Shown one piece after another: positions 1 through 11,453 of a DNA stretch of 64,000 bases; position 1 is the stretch's first letter; every line of letters begins with the position of its first letter. The stretch comes from Hofstenia miamia (Eukaryota > Xenacoelomorpha > Acoela). The stretch lies in assembly GCA_004352715.1 (NCBI GenBank), contig SCFE01000083.1, positions 656,918 through 720,917 of the forward strand, in the 5' to 3' direction. The position numbers and the translations under genes are program-made. Under the pieces are notes generated by a model, which saw nothing but the letters and a program-made list of their open reading frames with translations, did no database searches and had not been told where the DNA came from.

Positions 1-1424
1 GTATAGATTTTCTATCATTGTTTTTCAAGTAGAGGTGAATGTTTTAATATACGCCAGTCACCAAACATACTCATTTATGTCTTATATATTATTTTGCATA
101 TTTTGTTAATTATTATATTGGCTATCAAGAATGCAATATACTATAGTAGGCTTAAAGAAATAAACTGAGACGAATCTAGTTGTCACTATTGAAGGGGCAG
201 CAATTTTGCTAATGCACCCCCTCATATATTTTTTCTCGCTGGGCCCCTGCTCACGCTTGAGAAAATGAAATCGAACAACAATTATTTCCCCGATTAGTAA
301 CTACAATATATTTGAGTAAAATCGAACATGTTTGCTAATTTAAATGTTGCCGCACGAAAAGGATTTCGTGGTTTACCCAACCAAACAAAGGGGATTTATT
401 GCAAAATCAATTAGATTTCTTACTAACGGAAATGGACCGCAAATAAATATATTGTGAGATGCCAAACTTACTCCAAGGTCAAGATGGTGATTTAGTAATG
501 CAAAACTAAACAACTTCAATTTCAGAGCCAGAAAATTTAAAAGTATAGTCATTGACAGGGAGGCTGTTGACATGGGGATGCAATTTCTCAATACTCTAAA
601 TTGCTTTGATGTCTAGGGTGTATATTGGTAGTTATGTGTTATATTTGGAAATGTAAAGAAGACCAACAATATAAAACAAAAATAAAAACAAAGCCATTGA
701 CCTATATATCCGCGTGTAGGGGTTATATGGGTATATGCTATATACTATGTTAAGCCAAACGCATTAAATTTTTTGGATAGGGCCATTTCAGCCTATGTAT
801 ATTATATACCTATACCCGGCCCAGCCCGCAAGTCATTACTTATACCCAACATGGCCGATAACGACAGAAGTAAATAAGTTCAGTGTATTAGTAAATGTTA
901 CAAAATACGAAATATTGAAAACAGCAGGAATTGTATAACTTTGTTTTTTTGAAAAAAAGCGTTTTAAATGTATTCTAACCCAAAAAACAAGAACTTTTTG
1001 CTTTTTATTTAGCGCTATATTTAATCTGGAAATACAAAGAAAAGCAAGTTATATTTCAAGAAAGATTTCAGTTGAACGATTGAATCATGAAGCTCAACGA
1101 TAAACAACAATCTGGTAAATATCTTTTTTCACAGTATTGGCAAAGACGAGAAACCTCTATTCTATGACTACAACCAAAAAATACAAATGGGAGCCTTCTT
1201 TGGGTTATATATGAACAAGAAAAAACTATGTGCAATTGTGATACAATCTGTACAATTAAAATAATTAATAGAAACAGTAAGCATTAATATAGGCCTTTTT
1301 TTCTTTTGTAAATCTTTTTATAAGCATTGTACAACACATTATTTTAAATATACCCATAGCCTAGAATGCAATAATCTAAGTGAGTTGAAAATTATTTCTA
1401 AAATGTTCTGGTAAAAATAAGAGA
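1..1424. other. AT-rich DNA without a supported gene
   Basis: I see no gene here. Around 361-612 there is coding-like composition on the plus strand, but it is broken by in-frame stops and matches no family I recognise. At about 705-835 two imperfect inverted stretches (GGGTTATATGGGTATA and ATACCTATACCC) suggest a decayed inverted-repeat element. Confidence 0.5.
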
Positions 1425-1640
1425 TCTGTGGGACAGCGCAATTTTGGTACGGCTCTCGTACTGGTACCAACGCGTGTTCAAATACTCAGACTTGGTCTCG
1501 GACTAATCCCATGAGATCTAGTTCTAAACCTGCCCATCTACTTCTAATCCATACTGAATTTTGGGCTCGAAATTTGTTTTAGTTGCATGTGTCCCATTTT
1601 TTATTGCTTTTTTTAGTTGGGGTGGGTCTCGGACTAATCA
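1425..1640 (+). repeat. Possible tRNA-derived SINE-like repeat
   Basis: The segment CTGTGGGACAGCGCAATTTT is followed about 45 bases on by GTGTTCAAATAC, which resembles a pol III B box (GTTCRANNC). The word GGTCTCGGACTAATC occurs at 1493-1507 and again at 1624-1638. This arrangement is what a tRNA-derived SINE with a partly repeated tail looks like, but the A box is poor and no clear acceptor stem or target duplication was found. It could equally be a decayed tRNA pseudogene or chance. Confidence 0.28.
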
Positions 1641-2321
1641 AATGATATACAAACATATATATATATTTTTTTTTTCATAGCTAAATGATTGCTCAGCTGT
1701 TTTACATGACAGCAACAGAATGATATCCACAAGCCAACTCAAACTTGCACGACCGATTATACCTAGTTAAGGAAATCTATGTTTATTGCAATTTTGTTAA
1801 TCAGCCTTTGAAATAATTACAAACTTCAATTCCCTAAAATTTAGTAGACACTTTGCTTGTGAGTTTTAAAGCTGTACCTGAAATTTTTTCGATTGTGTAT
1901 AGTGTACCTGTAACCGGCTGTAGAGTACCAGATCTTCGCTTTGCAGATAAACTGGCACATTATTATCACTGGGTAAAATGTAAGCATTCTGTGGTATTTC
2001 ATGCGAATATCCCCAGAAAAAAAGCCTTGGGTATGGAGATAAGAATTGAATCCCCACTGCAGTCCTAGTAAGTGGTCCTATAGCTTGGTATATTTTTCCT
2101 AGAAATGTGTATTCGCGTATACTCTGTTCCAATCAGTTTATTATATTGAAGACATTGCGGCCTTCTATATAAAAAATGTGAATTATATTCGAATCTTGTA
2201 AATCTATATTTTGAAATGTTTAAATCAAGATATTTTGAATAGCCACTTAAATTCAAAAGGTGGCGCTCCAACAATTAACAAAGTATTTATTTAATTAATA
2301 GATTTTATAATTTTAACAATA
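1641..2321. other. Non-coding stretch upstream of a GPCR pseudogene
   Basis: Open frames on both strands at 1853-2132 overlap one another, start without a convincing context and match no family I know. I treat them as chance. Nothing else is supported. Confidence 0.4.
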
Positions 2322-3208
2322 GTGAATGCGTTTGGTAAAACGTATGTGTACAGTGTCTTCGCTTTGTGGGTTATTGGCATCGTTCTTAATAGTCTTATAA
2401 TATTGGTTCTGCACAAACAACAAACAGGAAAGTCAGAGGCCATGGAGATATACATAAAGTTTGTGGCTTATAGCGATCTTGCATATTGCATCTCAAGAAT
2501 TGCAATTTTCTTCTCATTATCAAATGACATGTTTTCTTTAATAGCATTTTTAGTAACTCTATTGGTTTATATTTACTCAAAGTTTGCATCTCTGCTTCTA
2601 GTAACGACTGGGAACTTTGAACAGCATTTGGCGATTTGTCATCCTATTTTTCATCGCCGTCATTACAACCAAAACGTTCGTTGTAAAATCATTATAGGTA
2701 TATTACTATTCACTTTAGTTGTTCTCTGCATAATGTTTACATCACTTTTTGTAGATTTTTTGTACTTTGTCATCGTTCAGTTTGTTTGCATTATATTTAC
2801 TATGCTTATTTCTATACTTACTACGATATTTGTATCTAGCAAGATATATCTTAAAATTTGAATCAGAAGCAAACAGGAGAGAAAACGAAAACACTTCAAT
2901 CTAGTGTGACAAAGGATATACTTGTAAATCAGACTGAAAAACGAAAGAGAGATGTTCAGATTCTCATTGTTTTCATTTGTATTGTCATTGGTTTTGTATT
3001 TATTGTAGTCCCCAAAGTAATATTGACTTCTTTACATGTTCTTTTGACCTAAGCAATGACATGACAAAAGCAACATATGTTTTGAAGGTTTCTACAATTT
3101 CAACTTTTGTGTAAAATCTTTGTTGCATCTTGCAATTAGACATCAGTTCAGGAATGAAACTCTAAAATTCTCTCGAACTAGTTTTTGGTGTTGCTTGAAG
3201 AAATGAAG
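2322..3208 (+). pseudogene. Rhodopsin-like GPCR pseudogene (paralogue of the gene at 57821)
   Basis: The frame from 2322 carries TM1 to TM5 of a seven-helix receptor: N in TM1 (IVLNSLIILVL), the TM2 motif VAYSDLAYC, and GNFEQHLAICHP after TM3, where E-Q-H replaces D-R-Y. It stops at 2859-2861. TM6 (FICIVIGFVFIVVP) follows in another frame from 2858, which stops near 3050. Helix 8 (LLHLAIRHQFRNETLKF) appears in a third frame at about 3116-3166. The first codon is GTG where the intact paralogue has ATG. At least two frame breaks plus the lost start make this a pseudogene. Every block aligns by eye with the intact receptor at 57821-58705. If transcribed, the product would stop after TM5. It lies on the strand opposite the dynein gene. 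Confidence 0.85.
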
Positions 3209-3838
3209 TTCATTTCACTTATTTTCTTAATTACAGATTTTTAGCATTTTATGACTAAGTAAAATCTATTGAAGTGATATATTGCCTCAGCTCAAAATCA
3301 GCATGAACGTGTATATATATGTAAATCTTGATCATGTGCAAAATATATATTTTGTAATATTCTAATGATTTTAAATTTATTAAATACTTTACTAGTACTT
3401 CGAATATATTAAAAATTGTGGCCACTTTTCTCTGAGAAAACAAAATGGCAATTGAAATATAATGGCACTTTAATTTCGTTAGAAATTTTGATCTTCAGAA
3501 AATAATTCAGCTTCAGCATAACTAATTACAAATTACAAATTCCTTAATAAAATGAAGGAATAATATTATATTATTAAATTCCTATGTAAATCAAAACTCA
3601 CCTTAAATAAAGGATTAATTTCTTAAAATCGATTGAAAATACTTCTTAATCTGAGCTATTGATTCAGTAAGCCTCTTCATATTGTTTCAACACTCTCTAA
3701 TACTGAAACTAATATCAAACTGAATTTGATAGATTTATCAATAAATAATGCTCTTAAATTATGTAAGCAAAGTACTTCACTCTCTGCAGACTTTGTCCCT
3801 CCTATTTTTCTANTATATATATATATATATATATACAT
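3209..3838. other. AT-rich DNA ending in a (TA)n tract
   Basis: No gene is visible. A (TA)n microsatellite with one undetermined base (3813) occupies about 3811-3834 and ends five bases before the LTR of the Gypsy element. Confidence 0.5.
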
Positions 3839-4133
3839 TGTAGCAATGGCACCCTCAGTTTTCCGTTCTCTATCGTTCTTATCCCGTTTTCACCATTGCC
3901 ACAAATACACAAACATCAGTTCCAGCGAATATAGTTGTTGCTGACGTCATGTATTTTATTTTAGTTCTGTCGTTGGTAGGTAGTTGTGTGTTATTTACTT
4001 TCAGTTATTTTATGTTATAAATAGGGCAAACGTGTGCGCGATCACTTAATAAAAGTTTTAGTTCTGTTTAGCTTGGTCGTAATTTTTACTAGCCTATTAT
4101 CTTAGATGGTCATGAGCAGCTAAGCTTGCTACA
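3839..4133 (+). repeat. 5-prime LTR of the Gypsy-type element
   Basis: A 295-bp stretch opens with TGTAGCAA and closes with its exact inverse TTGCTACA, the TG...CA signature of LTRs. It holds a TATA-like box (TATAAATAG, from 4016) followed about 25 bases on by AATAAAA (4048-4054), so promoter and polyadenylation signal sit close together as expected for the U3-R region. The base before it belongs to a (TA)n tract, which hides the target duplication. No second copy was found in the window. Confidence 0.75.
4016..4054 (+). promoter_or_regulatory. LTR TATA box and polyadenylation signal
   Basis: TATAAATAG at 4016-4024 and AATAAAA at 4048-4054 lie inside the LTR. They would serve for transcription start and 3-prime end formation of the element. 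They are seen in sequence; activity is inferred. Confidence 0.5.
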
Positions 4134-4770
4134 GAGATGAGGGGGTTGCGCGGCGGTCTGTTCACTGTGCAAGCTCATTCCTGTCCTGGGTTTCAGCTGA
4201 TCCAGTGATGTTCATTATATGCATTTGATGAATACTAACTCTTCTCACTTTGGCAGGTATTGCCACGTGAACTCTTATGCCTCCTCTAGCAGGCAGCTGC
4301 CTTGGTTAAACCATAGACACTATTTAGTCCAGATATCTAGTAATCTATATATTGTTTTGTGGACCACGCTATTACTTATAACTACTCGTAACTGCTCTCT
4401 AAGCTCCGGTATATGGAGGTCTTTTGCCTATTCAATAGTAGATACTACATTCTCATCCTATTATTACTATAATACTCATGCTCATTCTATTGTTCTAATA
4501 ACTCTGATGATGCTATATGGTGACCCACGACTGTTAAAAGAACACAACCTTGAAACTGTTCTCAAACTTTTCAGGAAAAAACTCTTTGTGAAAACTTCAA
4601 CACCTTTTTGAACTCGTAAGTTATTCATTACTAACAAACCTTCATCAAATCTATTACTTACTTTAATATTCAACTGTAAACTCTATGAAAGGACTTGCTT
4701 GCTCAATCATACTGCTCTGACAAACTGTGGATTTATTACCACTACGTACCCTTCTCCAATCTGTGTTAAA
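4134..4770 (+). other. Untranslated leader of the Gypsy-type element
   Basis: Between the LTR and the first gag-like frame there is about 640 bp with no convincing domain. An open frame at 4219-4611 has no recognisable features. A primer binding site is expected at the start but GAGATGAGGGGGTTGCG does not match a tRNA 3-prime end that I know. Confidence 0.4.
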
Positions 4771-6025
4771 ATGACTCACTATACAACTTTTAATCTAAAG
4801 GCTTTAACAAAAGTTGAACTTATGGAACTAGTGATAAAGCAATCAGAAAAACTTAGCAAAATGGAAACCAAATTGCAATCCTTGGAGAACCAACTCACGA
4901 GATCCATTCAGTTCCAAAACAATACCAACTACGTTCACAGGACCAATTCTCTGTCTTTGAATCGCCCATGATTGAAAATCTAAGCATGTTCTGTAATAAT
5001 ATATTAGAAACGATCACTAACCTTATGAAACCCATGGCTAACCTCAATCAACCTCCGCAAACAGCAGTCTCTAATGTTTACCTGCCTGATGGTCTCATCC
5101 CCTCGTTGCCACTGCCAAGTCCATTTGCCTTCAGACCAATCTCGCCCCAAGTCACTTCACCATTGGAAGTCCTCACGCAATCTTTGACACTAAATGAAAA
5201 AAGAGAGTTTCAATGCTCCCTGACCAACCTCTAAAAACTGATCTTAAACTTGTGAAGATGCCACAAAACTTTACAGAAAAATTTGACATTAAAGTACAAA
5301 CGTTTCAGGAATGGATAGTCCTATTCAAGATATACCTAGTGCAACAACATGGTACTAAACAAAATGGAGCAACACAGATGCTCCTCTTTCTCAAAAACAA
5401 GGCATTACAAGTCTACCTCAATTTGGATGCAAATGTCAAAACCAACTACGAAAAATTAGTGAATGCATTGGATAAACAATTCGACAATGAATGCACTTGC
5501 AAGTAATACAAAATGCAGTTATGCAGTTGTAAATTGGAAAAAGATTAGGACATCATCAACTTCATCCACAAAGTAGATCGTCTATTACGCCTGTCACAAG
5601 AAGAAGAGCACTACTATGCTCAAGATCTGTACTTGTACCTACACACTGGTCTCCCTTCCTCAATGAAATCAAAATTCGAGAGTAAATGCGATATTGACGA
5701 CTACATTAACACACTCATCAAGAAAGCCATAAACATACAGCTAATGATCGAATATAATTAACGCATATATCATCAACAAGGCACTCCCCAACCTCAACTG
5801 CAAGAACGCCACCCCTTTATCAAAAAAGACGCAATGCAGAAAGCGATTGAAGACAAACCTACCAAATTTCCATTTGTCAAATGCCGTAAATGTGGTGAAA
5901 AAGGCCACCTCAAACAAGACTGCAAAGCAATCATATATGCAATAAACAAAGAAGGCTACTACACATCAGAAGACCTAGAAAGCCTCGAACAAGATACCAA
6001 CACAGAAGATGATTTAAACAAATAA
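4771..6025 (+). pseudogene. gag-like region of the Gypsy-type element, broken
   Basis: From the ATG at 4771 the frame encodes a heptad-like stretch (VIKQSEKLSKMETKLQSLE), probably a coiled coil. The reading then moves to another frame near 4968 and to a third near 5213, where a capsid-like segment (FQEWIVLFKIYLVQQ) appears. Stops interrupt this frame at about 5504, 5546 and 5757. At 5880-5921 it contains one zinc knuckle, C-x2-C-x4-H-x4-C (CRKCGEKGHLKQDC), typical of nucleocapsid. The product would package element RNA. With at least two frame changes and three stops it cannot make an intact Gag. Confidence 0.8.
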
Positions 6026-6057
6026 AGGCGCCGGCTCCAGACCAAGCCAAAAAATTA

Positions 6058-6414
6058 TTGATCGTCACAGATCTACTAGAATGGAGCATAGTTCCAATCA
6101 CAATAAATAGCTGCAACATCAAAGCTACAGTAGACACTGGTGCGTCAATATTGATTATGGCTGACACTTGTGCCCAAAACATTGGATGGACATGTGATGA
6201 CATTACCTCAAATGAATCTCGCCTTATCAGTGCTTCTGGAGATTACCTAAACGTCAAAGGAATTGTTAAAGACGCTCTCATAGCAATACAAAACGTTAAG
6301 TTTCATCAAGTTGTTCACATCATCGACACTAGAAATCAACCACTTCCATATGAAATGATATTAGGACGCAACTTCCTCACCAAAAACAAGTGCATCATCA
6401 ACTATTCAAATTAA
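6058..6414 (+). pseudogene. Retropepsin-type aspartic protease of the Gypsy-type element
   Basis: An open stretch of 118 codons carries the retropepsin active-site motif VDTGAS and, near its end, MILGRNFL, the usual second conserved loop (ILGxxFL). The domain length (about 100 residues between these landmarks and flanks) fits a retroviral-type protease that would act as a dimer to cut Gag-Pol. The frame is separated from gag by a stop at 6023-6025 and closed by TAA at 6412-6414, so it is not joined to the RT that follows. The protease itself shows no obvious internal break, but the element as a whole is dead. Confidence 0.8.
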
Positions 6415-6512
6415 ACACTAACCATCAAAGAAGACAAACACGTTACTGTCTCACTAGCCACCAATACTTTTGAATCCTCCTTATCAGAAAATTTAAGGCT
6501 TGAGCCCTTTCA

Positions 6513-6628
6513 CTCGAGACTCACGAAAATCATACCAAAGAAACCACTATTAGGTGACGTCATTATCACTCTCGAGACTCACGAAAATCATACCAAAGAA
6601 ACCACTATTAGGTGACGTCATTATCACT
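6513..6628 (+). repeat. 58-bp tandem duplication inside pol
   Basis: A 58-bp unit beginning CTCGAGACTCACGAAAATCA occurs twice in direct succession, at 6513-6570 and 6571-6628, with no difference that I can see. Because 58 is not a multiple of three it shifts the reading frame of the pol region. Confidence 0.9.
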
Positions 6629-6899
6629 AATGCCTATGGTCTATGTAAGTTGAACATTACCATATTAAACAACCTTGCTACAATTACCAACAACTGTGGT
6701 TTCACAGCTATCCTGAACAACTCTAGCCACCACGTTTTACTACAAACCAAAGAAATCACTATTATTGGCATCCCACTTGAAATTTATATTACCAAAAACA
6801 AACAAATCTTCATCTACGACATATCTGCTACAGATGAACAAAATGCGAATGTTCTGATGCATACTCCAGAGTCACACCCTCACTTGACACAAGCAGAAT

Positions 6900-9030
6900 G
6901 ACAAATGATAAATGATATACTAAAACAAAATGCAGCCATCTTCAACAACAATGAAGTTAGTGTGGACAAAGTGATTGGTGTGGAACACTGCATTGAAACA
7001 ACATTGGACAGACCTACCAAACAACCATGCAGAAGAGTACCTGCACAAATGTAGGATCAATACACCAAAACCATCTCCGATCTACTCAACAACAGCATAA
7101 TTAGGAAAAGCCATAGCATCTACGCGTCACTAACTGTTTTCATCAAACAAAACATTGACTATGTATCAACTTTCATCAACTTAACTAAATAACAAAAAGG
7201 ATGCCTACCTGTTACCACAAGTTGACAACATACTATATGATGCCAGGAAAACATAATGTATTCTCAATGCTGGATCTATGAAAGGCCTACTGGCAGGTGC
7301 CCATGCGACCCAAAGACATCGAGAGAACAGCCTTCATCACTCACTACGGCCTATTTGAATGGCTCTATATGGCCTTTGGATTGTGCAATGCACCTGCCAC
7401 CATCCAGCACTATGTTACAAAAATTTCATTAAACAGAAATTTCACTATACCTAAAGGAGTTGCCACATACATCAATGATATAGTCATAAGATCTGAGTCC
7501 ATTCCGAATCATGCACAACAACTGCAGACAACATTGCAACTACTATTCAATGCCAGCCTCTGNNNNNNNNNNNNNNNNNNNNNNNNNNNNNNNNNNNNNN
7601 NNNNNNNNNNNNNNNNNNNNNNNNNNNNNNNNNNNNNNNNNNNNNNNNNNNNNNNNNNNNNNNNNNNNNNNNNNNNNNNNNNNNNNNNNNNNNNNNNNNN
7701 NNNNNNNNNNNNNNNNNNNNNNNNNNNNNNNNNNNNNNNNNNNNNNNNNNNNNNNNNNNNNNNNNNNNNNNNNNNNNNNNNNNNNNNNNNNNNNNNNNNN
7801 NNNNNNNNNNNNNNNNNNNNNNNNNNNNNNNNNNNNNNNNNNNNNNNNNNNNNNNNNNNNNNNNNNNNNNNNNNNNNNNNNNNNNNNNNNNNNNNNNNNN
7901 NNNNNNNNNNNNNNNNNNNNNNNNNNNNNNNNNNNNNNNNNNNNNNNNNNNNNNNNNNNNNNNNNNNNNNNNNNNNNNNNNNNNNNNNNNNNNNNNNNNN
8001 NNNNNNNNNNNNNNNNNNNNNNNNNNNNNNNNNNNNNNNNNNNNNNNNNNNNNNNNNNNNNNNNNNNNNNNNNNNNNNNNNNNNNNNNNNNNNNNNNNNN
8101 NNNNNNNNNNNNNNNNNNNNNNNNNNNNNNNNNNNNNNNNNNNNNNNNNNNNNNNNNNNNNNNNNNNNNNNNNNNNNNNNNNNNNNNNNNNNNNNNNNNN
8201 NNNNNNNNNNNNNNNNNNNNNNNNNNNNNNNNNNNNNNNNNNNNNNNNNNNNNNNNNNNNNNNNNNNNNNNNNNNNNNNNNNNNNNNNNNNNNNNNNNNN
8301 NNNNNNNNNNNNNNNNNNNNNNNNNNNNNNNNNNNNNNNNNNNNNNNNNNNNNNNNNNNNNNNNNNNNNNNNNNNNNNNNNNNNNNNNNNNNNNNNNNNN
8401 NNNNNNNNNNNNNNNNNNNNCATCTCCCCGGGAGTAACCACAATCAAAGACGACACTAAAAAAGTTATAGACAAGATACACCCGCCATATAATAAGAAAG
8501 ATGTACAAAAATTACTAGGCTTCATAAACTACTACCATATGTTTATACCAAACCTAGCAGAAAAAACACTCTCATCTCCAATCTCCTAAAAAAATCTACC
8601 GAATTCACATGGACATGGCAACACCAGGAGGAACTAAACCAACTTAAGTCAGACATGAAGAAAATCATATCCTTAAACTCTCCATCAGCCACTGCTCCAT
8701 ATCTACTAGATTGCGACGTCACCACCATTGCCATTAGCGCAATGCTAAGTCAACTACAGAATGGCAAAGAGAAACCCATCCAATTCTTCAGCCAAAAACT
8801 GCAAAACAGCAAACTCAACTTTGGTGCAACCAAACTGGAGATGTCAAATCTTATCAAATCACTTAAAGAATTCCGTCATTTCCTCATCTGCGAAAAGTTG
8901 TTTACTGTCAGCACTTACAACAGTAGCGTATGTTGGTTAAAAAAATACGCTGGCAACTGCTCCAACATAATCACTAGATGGATCGAATATTTAAACTACT
9001 ACAACTTCACTATCAAACATTGCAAAAGCT
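6900..9030 (+). pseudogene. Reverse transcriptase and RNase H of the Gypsy-type element, broken
   Basis: RT landmarks are readable in order: SIIRKS near 7100, FSMLDL then a stop then KAYWQVPM at about 7260-7310, FGLCNAPATIQ near 7376, and YINDIVI at 7468. In active RTs the last motif is YxDD; here the first of the two Asp is Asn, which should abolish catalysis. The end of RT lies in the 858-base gap. After the gap the connection region (LLGFINYYHMFIPNL) and an RNase H-like segment at 8655-9029 follow, with LLDCDVTTIAI and FFSQKLQNSK in the expected places. The usual TDH is TYN, so an RNase H acidic residue is also lost. Multiple stops and frame changes make it non-functional. Confidence 0.85.
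7563..8420. other. Assembly gap (858 N) inside pol
   Basis: A run of undetermined bases that hides the C-terminal part of reverse transcriptase. Frames reported across it are artefacts of the Ns. Confidence 0.99.
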
Positions 9031-10443
9031 GATTGCACACAAATGCAGACGTTTGGACAGCACTGCCTCAATAGGCTTCGACTTTATACCAACCTGCCAA
9101 TACGAAAGTCTTTCAGACATCAACACGGATAGAAACGGCCGCCCAATCACTCCAATCCTATCCATTGTGATCAAAGAAGAAATTACTGCACAAGAAATAG
9201 CTGCTGCCGAACAAAATGACATAGTCTTACACCAAATAATGGCACGTCTAAAGGATTCTACATTCATGATGGACTCCATGCCGACATGTTACTTTCTAAA
9301 AGCACAACTGGAAAATGACCAACAGTGGCATTCTCTCTGCCAGCGCCACAACATGCAATCTAATCGCCCCTGCCCAAATATTATAAAAAGGATGTTATTA
9401 AAAAAGTCCACAAACAGGGACACAAAGGTGTGTATTAAACCAAACTAACAATACACAAAAACTTCGTCACAACATATCTCTGCCACACTATTGAAGACGT
9501 CATCAACAAATGCCAACCAATCGTGCATCCTACTCAATAACTCACACTTCCTGGACCAGCATGCACCACTGGAGAAACTATCAGCAGAATATACTAATGC
9601 CATTGTCAACGCCGATATAGAACAACTATCAAAGGATGACAAAGGTTACACTTACATACTCTCCATGGTAGACCACCTCACAAAATACTGCAAGATGATA
9701 CTGCTATGAAACATCAAAGCGCAAACAACAGCAGAAGTCATCATAAATAACTGGATCTGTGTCTTTGGAGCAATGACGCAAGTCGTCTCAGACCAAGGTA
9801 AACAATTCAAAAATCAATTGTTCCAAACAAAAAAACTAGAAATACTACACACTCATACTACCCACAAGCCAATTGTGCTGTAGAACGAGTGAACCAAACC
9901 CTATTAAAATTGATGAAAACTATAACAGTGCATGTTGGTAGGAAACACTGATAAGAAATACTACCTATGGTCGAGTACTTCTATATCACCTTGGCACATT
10001 CTACCACAGGCATCTCCCTTACAAAGCCATGTTTGAGCACGAAGCACCCACCCCAGTTTCCATGCTTTTCAGGGGATGCAGTGGAAAAATCGACAACACC
10101 TATTGCACAACCTCATAGACAAACAGAACAAAATGCACGAATCAATGTGCACGCACCCGGAAACAAGCTCCATCAGAGAACAATGCCAATTTACAAAAGG
10201 ATCTATGGTGAAGCTCATAAAATAGGCGATAAAGTATATGTCTACACCGCTGGCAACATAATCAATGACAAACAAGTGCGCAAACTTGCTTTCAACTGGG
10301 AAGGACCTCATACTATCACAAAAGTCTTACCACACAACAATTATGAACTGGACAACAAAAGAATAACTCACTTCCAAAATATCAAAAGAAGTGCCTCTGA
10401 TACGGAACATGCTCACATCTCGAACCTAATGAATTCGAATTAA
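9031..10443 (+). pseudogene. Integrase of the Gypsy-type element, broken
   Basis: The zinc-binding part is visible near 9390-9510 (VHKQGHKGVY, then CHTIEDVINKCQ). The core follows: NADIEQL with the first Asp near 9615, a stretch ending SMVDHLTKYCK near 9690, SDQG near 9790 with the second Asp, and SYYPQANCAVERVNQ near 9860 with the Glu. Thus all three catalytic acids are still present but lie in different frames with stops between. From 9967 to 10443 one frame gives the C-terminal domain: GDKVYVY, FNWEGPHTI, and a final HFQNIKR typical of the Gypsy integrase end. The protein would insert the cDNA copy into chromosomes; this copy cannot. Confidence 0.85.
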
Positions 10444-11345
10444 TTAAATCAGAAAATAATGAATATTATCTTACCCCAGGTTGCACTGTCTTCGATAACT
10501 TCTTTGGTGAACAGTATAAATGTAATACCAGTTCTCTTGTGTGATCACACACACAACCTAAACGAATACTTAAATCTAATTTTAATTATAAGGACTGGTC
10601 TATTAACATTGCTAGTTTGTCTTTAGATAACTTTTCCGATGAAATGCAAAGCTGTAGCAACAAGCCCCAGGAGAAACGCTCGAAGGAGCAAAGCTAACCT
10701 GCAATCACCAAGTACCCCTGTATCTGCCTGCAGGACGTTCTCAGGCACCTACAACCTACTTGAGCCTACCTCGGACGTCTCTAGCTGCAGGACGTTCTCA
10801 GCTACCAATGAAGAGCAACAAGCTACAGCTGCTCTTCTATATCTCACAAAGGGGTGGGCGCTTCCACCTCCACGTCGAAGATACCAGTAAAATGACGAAT
10901 TCTTACAGCTCTGTCTAAGCAAACATCGTCAACCTCTAGTAGCCGCCAAGACATCGGCATCAAAATCTCCAACAACATATGTCGATAGTTGAGGGCGAAA
11001 CTCTTCACCCTTACTTCATAGCCTCCAAATGCTGCAGATACGTCATGCACAACAACATCTCCGCAGCAACTCGAGACTCTATCTCGAAAATGCTTTCAAT
11101 TAGAGAAAACATAATATCCAGTGATGTACTACCCACAATAATCGACGCGGACACACGCCCACAAATGAACATGATAATTTTCTACACAGAAAACTTCCTA
11201 GCAAAACTCAGCCGCGGCTATTACGCAGTACCGTTCACATAACCTTCGACAACAACGTTCTCCTTAAAAACATTCTCAAACTGATTAAAAACAGAAACAC
11301 ATGCAAATCGCTGGACTGCATCAACATCGACTGGGAGTAACTCAA
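10444..11345 (+). other. C-rich coding-like segment downstream of integrase, unrecognised
   Basis: Base composition stays C-rich and codon-like, as in the Gypsy element and unlike the AT-rich DNA after 11350. Open pieces in successive frames are 10639-10890, 10979-11242 and about 11240-11336, separated by stops and shifts. One piece contains two copies of CRTFS (CTGCAGGACGTTCTCAG at 10729-10745 and 10786-10802). I recognise no domain, signal peptide or membrane segment. It may be an extra ORF at the env position of the element, a second C-rich transposon, or a captured gene fragment. Confidence 0.45.
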
Positions 11346-11453
11346 CATTGTCTACATACTAAAACCTATAATTAATATGAGGGTTTAATAAGTGTTAAGG
11401 ATAAATGGAGATTCTTAAATATGCTCCTTAACAAGAAACAAAATCTAAGTACA

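Larger units (their letters stand above)
3839..10640 (+). mobile_element. Degenerate Ty3/Gypsy-type LTR retrotransposon
   Basis: The order is LTR, gag with a CCHC knuckle, retropepsin, reverse transcriptase, RNase H, integrase with zinc-binding, DDE and C-terminal parts. This order (integrase last) is that of the Ty3/Gypsy group. The internal region is C-rich in coding frames, unlike the AT-rich surroundings, so it carries the element's own codon bias. Stops and frame changes occur in gag, pol and integrase, and an 858-base assembly gap (7563-8420) removes the end of RT. The 5-prime LTR is clear. I found no matching 3-prime LTR downstream, so the 3-prime boundary is a guess: the word TGTAGCAA recurs at about 10653 but the bases after it do not match the LTR. 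No primer binding site was recognised just after the LTR. Confidence 0.9.

Noticed and set aside
1866-2132. 88-codon minus-strand frame
   Set aside because: No recognisable domain, overlaps another frame on the opposite strand, no splice-site support; not the missing dynein exon 10.
7511-8525. Long open frames across the N gap
   Set aside because: They consist almost wholly of undetermined residues; the same applies to frames across the gaps at 17099, 20306, 31283, 35244, 52787 and 61041.
10653-10660. TGTAGCAA as the start of the 3-prime LTR
   Set aside because: Only eight bases agree with the 5-prime LTR; the sequence after them differs and no purine tract precedes it.
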